A stretch of DNA of 64,000 nt, from contig OX621244.1 in NCBI GenBank assembly GCA_951640165.1, positions 10,744,001 through 10,808,000 of the forward strand, in the 5' to 3' direction. Positions within the stretch are counted from its first letter, which is position 1. Each line of letters begins with the position of its first letter. The translations under genes were made by a program, and so were the position numbers. Shown here one piece after another: positions 56,330-64,000 of the stretch. Below the pieces are notes generated by a model that did no database searches, had not been told where the DNA came from, and was given only the letters and a program-made list of their open reading frames with translations. This stretch comes from Pseudoips prasinana (lineage: Eukaryota > Arthropoda > Insecta > Lepidoptera > Nolidae).

Positions 56330-57472
56330 GTTATAGAGGCTACTATTATGCCTGGATCCGCCCAGGGAGAAACAGTGTTCGTGTCACGTATTCCGTTAGT
56401 GCCAAATGATCTACCTTTTCAGTTTAAAATACTGTAGTTCCCTATAAAAGTGTGTGTCGCGATAACCATCAACAAATCGCAAAGACCAACTGTCAAGTTA
56501 GCTGGAATTGACTTAAGGAAGGCGGGCAGGTTCACGTGGCGTGCTCACGTGTGAGTTCATCCCACAATCTGGACCATGTGCGAGGTCTTTTGCTGAGCTC
56601 CGTAAAGTCGATGATATTGAACATCCCACATACCAGGCCGCTTGCCGAGGCTGCGAAAATGCACAGGAGTTTGCCAATTTATTGTAAAAAATAGGCGATG
56701 GCACATACCGCGTACAAGAAGATGGAAAAGTTATTTTGATTGAGATTACCATCTCTGCTCTTACGTTACATCAAAGCAAGAGCTCATTTCTTCTGTGTAT
56801 GTGTGATACCAATCAAGCTGGTTCTTGGCTATGTTAGCGAGCTATTTTGACTCCACGAAATGACCAAGCTACGGCAATTAATTTCAAAATATTGACTCAT
56901 GCGCCCGGGAATAGTAAAGAATACGGCTCAATAAATACAGTTATGGAAAAAGATGACGCCACGCACTATCCGGTAGAATTTTTGGATTCCCTCAGCACAC
57001 GCGGACTTCCAGCCCACAAAATAGTTTTAAAAATTGGTGTACCAATAATTCAAATTAAAAGTTTGGGAGGACATAAATTTCTCCTCAGAAATGTATGTCC
57101 TCCCAAACTTTGTATCGGTACTCGGCTCAAAGTCACAAATGTGCAGCAAAACATTATCGAAGCTGAAATATTAACAGGTTGCGGCGCCGGTGATATTGTT
57201 TTTATTCCAAGGTACCTATAATTCCTAGAAACTTTCCTTCTTCTCTTTCAAACCAGTGCAATTCCCAGTCAGTCTCTGTTATGCCATGACGATTAATAAA
57301 GCTCAGGGCCAGACATTATCCGTTGCGGGGGTGGACCTAATTTTTTTTTATTGGATGCTTTTCCCATGGTCAACTATACGTAGCTCCTTCACGCGTAAAC
57401 AACCCCAATAACGTTTTTGTGTACGCTCCAGATGGTTCCACAGGTAAAATAAAGAAGCACTATTTTAAATAA
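56330..57472 (+). pseudogene. Mosaic Helitron Pif1-like helicase remnant
   Basis: Plus-strand reading shows two overlapping copies of the helicase C-terminus. Copy 1 (about 56345-56575): FVSRIPLVPNDLPFQFK, QFPIK, VACSRVSS. Copy 2 (about 56583-57472): SFAELRKVDDIEHPTYQAAC, then a jump (internal deletion) to EFANLL, KIGDGTYRVQEDGKVILIEI, a stop, then ILTPRNDQATAINFKILTHA. Next come the 124-codon open part with EFLDSLSTRGLPAHKIVLKI, CIGTRLKV and IIEAEILTGCGAGDIVFIPR, and after a frameshift AMTINKAQGQTLSVAGVDL and VYAPDGSTGKIKKHYF. These are Pif1/RecD-type helicase motifs IV-VI as found in Helitrons. Walker A is missing. Several stops and shifts make it non-functional. Confidence 0.85.
57052..57106. 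repeat. Inverted duplication inside the helicase frame
   Basis: A left arm containing 'agtttgggaggacata' and a right arm containing 'tatgtcctcccaaact' pair over about 23 bases with one mismatch and a loop of about 8 bases. The right arm encodes the expected CPPKLC motif. The left arm encodes extra residues (about QIKSLGGHKF) not expected in the family, so it is a roughly 30-base frame-preserving insertion. Confidence 0.8.
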
Positions 57473-57568
57473 AAAAAAATTGAATCGGTATCCTCCCACA
57501 GCGCTTTACACTAAAAATACATTGTTAAATTCCGACATCCTCGCGAACGAAGTCGCGGGCACAGCTAG

Positions 57569-58473
57569 TAGGAAATACGAGGGAAGTTCGGTTGCTCTGG
57601 CAATCAAATTAGAACTACAATTTCATAGATTTAAAATTTAAATTTAAACAAATTGCAACCTACCTTATATGTCAATATAAGGCTAACATAAAATTTATAT
57701 AAACGTATTTCGTTAATTTAAATTTTAACAGATTATTCCAACTTAAAAATCTTATTTATTGCGGTAACGTTCACAACCAAACTAAATGTGTCGTAGTTTA
57801 ATTTTTTGTACATTTAATTATAATTAACTATTAAAAAACTGACAAAATGTCAGCATAATAAATGGGAACTATCATATTAAATACATAAATATATATATTA
57901 AATCGTAAATGGACACCGTAAAAATTGCAAACTCAATTGTCTTATTGTTTCGTCAAATTATAACTGCTGGCGTGGCAGACAATTATTTATTTACTCACTC
58001 TTCAAATGAAATGTTGAAATACAACCACTTTACAGAATTTCTGTTGTCGACCGTACATGAGCACGAACTCACGCTATCCAGTAATTACGTAGAACCGCTA
58101 AGTGTTAGTTAAATTCCTGACGATTCAGGTTATGTATATATGTATATATATATATTATATATTTTTAGCCATTATCCTACGTAACTGATACGGACGTAGA
58201 GTGTAGCAGTCGTATTGCTACGCGGTCGGAGCGTAGTACTTGTGGTGTTAGGGGGTAGACAGTGTTAAGACCCCTGCATGGATATCAAGGCACCTTACTA
58301 CTATAGTTCAAAATTACACTCTTCGAAAAGTGTTCATATTATTGGCATATTAAAGCTACTGGGGATCTATCCTATTTTACATGATCAGATAACTGCACGT
58401 CTATTGTAAACTTGTATTCCTAAATTGGCTATTGGTTTCTATGCCACAGATTGAACAATACGACTTCAAACAG
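57569..58473. other. No gene; TA repeat
   Basis: AT-rich, with TATATA at about 58135-58160. A 67-codon plus frame at 57909-58112 is not recognised. Confidence 0.4.
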
Positions 58474-58523
58474 TCGACTGGCTAAAATTGAGAAACCGAG
58501 CTTTCTCAATTTTAGCCAGTCGA
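58474..58523. repeat. Perfect 22-bp inverted repeat, 6-base loop
   Basis: Arms 58474-58495 and 58502-58523 pair exactly around 'ccgagc'. No flanking duplication. Confidence 0.9.
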
Positions 58524-58683
58524 TTCTTAGATTCAGTTTATTGATTCAAATTAAAACCTAACTTGTTTAAGCCTACTTGCAATTGTATATTATACTATAT
58601 AATCACGCTATTTCATGTAAACTTAATTATATTTCCGAAATAAATTTTATCTTATCCCTTTATGGTCTATATACCGACTGTGT
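58524..58683. other. No assignable feature
   Basis: Nothing recognised. Confidence 0.3.
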
Positions 58684-59410
58684 TGAAGTGCTGTTGGGGT
58701 AGGTACTCATATTTTTTTTTTCATACAGTCGTCGCCTCTGGTAGACTTCGTGTGACTTGTTAATTTTGTAAATGTATGCGGATGTTTTCTCATCTAGCAA
58801 GAGGTTATTATTATTGCTTGAGTGACATATTATGTTATTGTTTATTATCTCGCAATATTTATATTCATTAGATTACAACGGTTCTATGCGTGCATTAGCC
58901 TACGTAACACCCATCACAATGTAAGAAAATACAAGATTTATAAAAAATCGACAACAAAAAGCAAAAGAAGACAAAAATAGCAAGCCTGTGGCTGTTCTTT
59001 GTGGCTTTCTTCATCCCGTGCAACTGATCACACTCTCTCTTAGAATTCTGTCCTCTTGTTTCAGCGGCCCCCTGAGCTGTGGCCCGAACCCCAAAAGGGT
59101 GTGCTCAGGTATCGTCGTTTAATTTAAGCTACTGGTTAAGAGCCTTCTGCGCTAGCCAAATGCTCATTGCCTTCAATTCTTTAATTTTAATATAGTACAA
59201 CTAAATTTCAAAATAATACATTAGTAAATTGTTATTTATTTTAGGATTTAAGAAAATATATCTGATAAAACAGACCGCATGGACGGACTAATTAATTTTT
59301 GGTAATTTTTATACTGTACTCGACTATGTTTATGTACTGCATTGTGAACTTGACAAGTACAAGTGTATGTTAATACCCAAGTGCTGAATAAATTTCATTA
59401 TTTCATTTCA
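58684..59410 (+). mobile_element. Retrotransposon 3' UTR, copy 2
   Basis: Matches 34550-35391 with an internal loss of about 120 bases (the GC-rich part) and an extra segment of about 75 bases near 59220-59290. Ends 'gtgctgaataaatttcatta' as copy 1 does. Confidence 0.7.
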
Positions 59411-62272
59411 TGATATTATATTATTAAAACACTGTTTATTTAAATAAGAGAGTTTCCATATTATTTTCAAACCTTTCACTCCCTAACCCTCCCCACTTAT
59501 CATATTGCTTGCAGTATAAGCTACTGCTAAACTATTAAAATTTTAACATATTTTATGTTTCGAGTTGAATCTACCACATGACTAATGCTCAGATTCTAAA
59601 TTCAATATTGGGATAGTAAAATAAATTCATAGAATAGAAATAATAAACGAAAGATATACGATGAACCTAATGGGAGATGTATCTAGAAAGAATCTAAGAA
59701 ATGCGGGGTGTGCCATCCATTACTGATTGGCGACACATATTCTTTTATTATTGCTTTCGCGTTCTCTACCCATTTGCATATTAATTTTCAGGGAATCATA
59801 CGTAATATACGTTCTTACAATGGTATGTAATACAGGTATGATTGCGGTAAAGTGGAAATCATTATTGCCTGTAACAAAATTCGAAGCAAACCGTCTCCCA
59901 AGATAATGTTACGCCATAAAGTTATATGACCAGAAATATATCATGCGACGTGATGTACTGATGTTCCATTATAATAAGTTACTTGGAGTGTGATAGGTAT
60001 ATTAAATTACGAGTCGTTACTGTTGAATACATTACATTTTAATAAATATCTATGAATATGTTGATATTAGAAATAGGAGATTTCTGCCTTGTAATGATCT
60101 GACTCAGTCATAGGTGGTGAAGGTTCTTTTTAATTCACAAAAAACAAATGTAGTTCGCTTATTGTATTCTCAAAATTTACTGACTTGCTTACCTAAGTAT
60201 CTATATTGATAGGTCAACGTCCACCCATAACTTCGTTAAGAACTTATGACATTTTCGTGAGTGTTTTTCATCTGTGATAGCGATAAGTTATGTACAGTCA
60301 ACGTAATATATATCGCGCAGAATGAATGCTTTTCCCTCTCATTGCGCGAGGAGGCCCTTACCCTGCAGTTAGACAGTAAGCAGCATTATATATGAGTGCT
60401 TGTTATGCCATTGCTTACTATTCAGTAAGCTGTCATAAATATATAACAGGAGCGGAAATATGGCCCCATCCCACTAGCTACCATATTTTTTTATGTCTTA
60501 GATATTTAACGTAACCTTATACGTTACTTATTATCAAACATGCCCGTTGATTATTCCCAGGTTTGCGGAATACAAATTTAAATAGACACAATAGACCACT
60601 TTACCACTATGCTTAAATTAACTTTCTGGTCGATGACAACGTTATTAATTTGATCGGAACCTGGGCCTGGCTGTGGTGGATGAGGTGGTGGGTGTCTCTA
60701 GAGGAGCCAAATCGACTACCGGTGTATATATGAGAGCGCCACTATGTCAGTCCGTCACCAGGCCCTGATCTTGAAGCCTATCCAACAACACGAGGCGTGA
60801 GACAGTAAGATATAATAACTCTGAAACTGTACACCGCTGCATTAGAAGGTGTAAGGGGGGCGCCAAGGTTCTGGCCTGAAAAAGATTTGGCATAAATGTC
60901 AATTACTTCGATATGCCTGCGGATTTTGACATTCTTTCTTGTAGGTAAACTCGGAGTGAAGCCATAGCATACATTCACAAAGACTTAAACCATAACACTT
61001 TTTTTTGAGCTAATAAGAAGTGGTTAGCTACAGGTATGTTCTTGTTGACTGTATTTTACTCCTATTTTTGGCATAACTCCAAAAATACAAACTAAGTATA
61101 AGAAAGCGTTTGTGAAATCAGTTCCGAGAGTTATTTGACTTGTTGATATAAGTTCTTGTCCTAGTTATAAGAACATTTTCGGCTATTGCCCGCAAGTCAT
61201 TGAAATCGTGTTGTAAAAAAATAAAGTATTGTAAGAATCAGGAATCCCAAAAGGATTTTACTCCACCTAGCAGGCAGCCCACCTAGAGGTAATGTAGCTA
61301 TACCTCAATATTTATGTTCAGCCTAAACAATTAAATAAAAAAGTAGTTAAAAATGTAAGGATATTTATCGAATGCTTTAAATCTTGTATCTTGTTAGTTT
61401 CCTAATTAAACTGTTGCCACATATGCTCTTCTTCCATATGAGCATGATGCCAATTTAGTTAATCATTGATTGTTGGTTGAGTATGGACAAAAACTGTTAC
61501 TTACTTCATTTATTTTATTAAATTCCTGTAGTTGTAGCAGATGTAAAGAATGTGTTACTAATTAATACCTATAATAATAAGGTCACTTGTGGGTTCGCAC
61601 AACCTCAACCTATCTTTTTCTCACACAAACCAAACAAACGTTTAGTGATTTTTAAGTGACAGCGCATACTTAGGTAAATGGCTTACCAGACATAGAATCA
61701 ACTTTCCATTAAGTAAGATATAAATGGAAGACTTGATTTTATTTGACCTTTCAAACGAGTTCATGTTTTATTTTTTCAAGTGATTTATATAAAAATATCT
61801 CTATCGTTGTATGCTTTCTCATAAAATACTTATAGTTCAATATACAGGATGTTTACACGCTACCTCGAAGCATGTAATTTACTACTGATTCTGATCTAAA
61901 GTAGCAATAAAATTAAGTAATAAAAGTTTTATGTATGAAAATGGTTTGTTTTTAATTGTGTGTAGTTATTTTATGTCAGTAAAATCAAATCGTATAAATC
62001 TTTAACGTGTAAAATAAAGATCTTGTGTAATTGTTATATATTAACAGTTAACACAATATATTTATTTATTCGTAAGATCGTTGATCGTAGTTTTCCTACG
62101 ACAAGCAATCCTTTGCTAAAAAGAGGTTCTTCAAATACGTGTATCTGTAAACTCTTTGCAATGGAAAAAAGCAATTTATTTAGGTACTAACCCAACAGAC
62201 TTTTTCGACACATATTTTTTTTTGTTTAGTTGTTCGGATAATCGTAGTACAAACTTATAATTACTACTTGTA
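59411..62272. other. No assignable feature
   Basis: About 2.9 kb, AT-rich. A GC-richer patch at 60650-60780 has no recognisable frame. I see no element ends, repeats or RNA genes that I can support. Confidence 0.4.
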
Positions 62273-62520
62273 GCCAGATGCTCTCACCGGTCCGTAAGTT
62301 TCTGGCGAGGTTAAGCAACTAGGCTTGCGGTCAGTCCGTAGATGGGTGATAGGCTAAGTAGTTTGATTTCTGAGCATCTCCGTGCTTCGAAGGTCACGTT
62401 AAGCTGTCGGTCCCGGTTGTAGCCATTAGACAACAGTCGTTAAGCCATATCAGAGGCCTACTGGGCAGCTTTAGTAACTTTGACACCAGGGTAACCACTG
62501 GCCATATGATAAGTAAGTAA
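62273..62520 (+). mobile_element. 5S-headed SINE, long copy
   Basis: The head 'gctctcaccggtccgtaagt', 'ctggcgaggttaagcaacta' and 'ggtcagtccgtagatgggtg' follows 5S rRNA (A box intact, C box partly). The core 'gtgcttcgaaggtcacgtta' and 'gctgtcggtcccggttgtag', full middle, tail 'ccagggtaaccactggccat' and (AAGT)n end follow. Confidence 0.8.
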
Positions 62521-64000
62521 AACTACCAATTTATACGAAGTTATTTTATATTATATTTCCCATGGACGCTAGCAACACCGACGTAATATCGTATGCGTTG
62601 CCGTCTCTGCCGAAACTTGAACTACGTATTGAAATAAAAACAATTCTTATTTGTCTTCCTAATGGGTCCATTGACTTTTAACACCGTTTTCGCAAACAAA
62701 CATATTCTGTCAGATAAGAAATGTCCCCGTTTGTCTTGCCAACATTATTGTTTTGTGTATCTACATATGTAGACATGACTATAGATTGGAAAATAACAAT
62801 TGAAGTATCAAATTGATGAATAAAGAGGGATTCTGGGTTCCACGGCAAACGTAATTTAAATAATGGTCTTTGAAGATGCAAATTTTATCTATCTCTCTGT
62901 TTTGGGAAACTGTATGGGTATGAACATCATTTCCTACTATCTGGCTTAATTAAACATGCTTGAAAAGTTAAAGAACCATTTAATTATTTTTAGAGAAAAG
63001 TCTCTTTGAAAGTAGGCTAAGCAAAAACCTACTAATCTTACTCGATTAAATCGAACTTTGTTAACAAAGGTGTTTAGACCTAAAATAAATTTAGATATTC
63101 ATTATTTGTAAGTAATGGAAGATTTACGAAGCTGATGGAAGCAATTAAAAATAAATTTTCAATTTCACTATTTTGTTTTTGTTTTTATGTTTGTTATAAG
63201 AATACGAAGATTCTCGAAGACGAAACCATTCTCTGCTAACCAATTTGATAATTATAGGTATCTTGATTCGATAGGGAATGCTTTCATGATGGTACCATAT
63301 AATTTGTTTTAAGGATTTAATAGGAAAAACAGTAATTATAAACTATATATTAAATCAAATACCTGAGTCGTTTTTAATAACATCCCTTGCAAGAATTCTA
63401 ATTATTTTGCCTTTTTTAAATATTTAAGTAATTTTATACAACGTGTAACAGAAAGTGTGAACGTAATTTAAGGGGGTTGTAGGGTATCAGGACGGCTACC
63501 TATGGACGAAACTTCAAACAGAAATAATCATTTTTTATTCAACTAGTAATTTATTTTTCTATCGACACCCTAAAACAACAAGTAAGATTACCGACATTAT
63601 GAACAACACTAAAAACTCAGCCGCAAGGGTTAATGAACCTTACGCCAACTCTTTGGGTACCTACTACTTAGACTGTAAATAAAAAGTGTGGTTCTGTACA
63701 GTCACATAATTTCTTACACGTGTTTATTTTAAGATTCAATCAAATGTTTAACTGAACTTTTGCTCTAATTTTTAAAGGTTTAATTTTTGCTCTAAATTTT
63801 AATCATTCATACAAATTTGATATCTAGGAAAAATCACTTAATTTAATTTAAATTGATATTCCGCAAGTGTTGGATCTAGGAGAAATAAATAATTTAATTG
63901 ACTTATGTAACTGCAGATATTTTTTTGTGTGTTAAATAGTAAGAATATTAAATTTTTCTTTCAGTATGTGAATTTAATCTGGCCGGCAACGAATAAGTAC
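62521..64000. other. No assignable feature
   Basis: AT-rich to the window end. Nothing recognised. Confidence 0.4.

Larger units (their letters stand above)
55798..57568 (+). mobile_element. Helitron with decayed helicase
   Basis: The 3' end 'cgaacgaagtcgcgggcacagctag' (57544-57568; short hairpin then CTAG before T) is a clear Helitron terminus. The 5' region from about 55798 (TCTACCTATGTAAAAGAGG, then a (TGAC)n word and 'catatcaacgcacagcctga') is the usual non-coding leader of lepidopteran Helitrons. The base before TC is G, so the exact 5' end is uncertain. Three short leader repeats ('aaatagaga', 'aaaataggggatgta', 'ataataggggatgta') lie at 55965-56235. The Rep nuclease domain is absent. 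Confidence 0.8.

Overview
The window looks like a stretch of a lepidopteran (moth or butterfly) genome. It is AT-rich and packed with decayed transposable elements. It holds tRNA-headed SINEs, Helitron relics with TC...CTAG ends, RTE-type LINE tails ending in ATGATG repeats, and TA-flanked MITEs, a mix familiar from Lepidoptera. I found no host protein-coding gene, functional tRNA or rRNA gene, CRISPR array or bacterial-type regulatory signal. All recognisable coding sequence belongs to transposons.

Layout. 0-6 kb: a minus-strand Helitron relic (1276-1537), a 5'-truncated LINE with a long open reverse transcriptase (1676-3833, minus), a second LINE C-terminus (4985-5490, minus) and a nested pile of LINE 3' ends (5500-6075). 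7-20 kb: a dense scatter of SINEs (tRNA-headed, plus one family whose head derives from 5S rRNA), short Helitrons, four copies of one TA-flanked MITE (the first lies at 3995), RTE tails and several near-perfect hairpins. 20.2-20.9 kb: a tandem fold-back repeat. 21.05-23.93 kb: the best-preserved element, a whole hAT transposon with terminal inverted repeats, an exact 8-bp target duplication and a transposase broken only by one in-frame TAG. 24-34 kb: mostly unassigned AT-rich DNA with a LINE C-terminus (26.7 kb), nested SINE/LINE insertions (27.2-27.8 kb), Helitrons and a 40-bp perfect palindrome with an 8-bp flanking duplication. 34-46 kb: LINE 3' UTRs, MITEs, SINEs, Helitrons and a relic RT. 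46-53 kb: two near-identical LTR-like repeats, a 99-bp tandem array, a SINE split by a Helitron and a hexamer/16-bp satellite. 55-59 kb: a tandem duplication, a Helitron with a mosaic decayed helicase and another LINE 3' UTR. 59.4-64 kb: little that I can assign except a 5S-headed SINE at 62.3 kb.

How the parts fit. No gene module or pathway is visible; the sequence records successive insertions. Three features stand out. One is the 5S-rRNA-headed SINE family, which shares a central core with tRNA-headed SINEs. The second is the high number of short, nearly perfect inverted duplications; at least two sit inside known repeat sequence, so they are secondary events, as expected for template-switch replication errors. 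The third is the set of insertions whose empty sites can be read exactly (hAT, palindromic mini-element, Helitron in SINE, LINE fragment in SINE).

Limits: everything was done by eye, without database searches. Element boundaries not backed by terminal motifs or target duplications are approximate to tens of bases.
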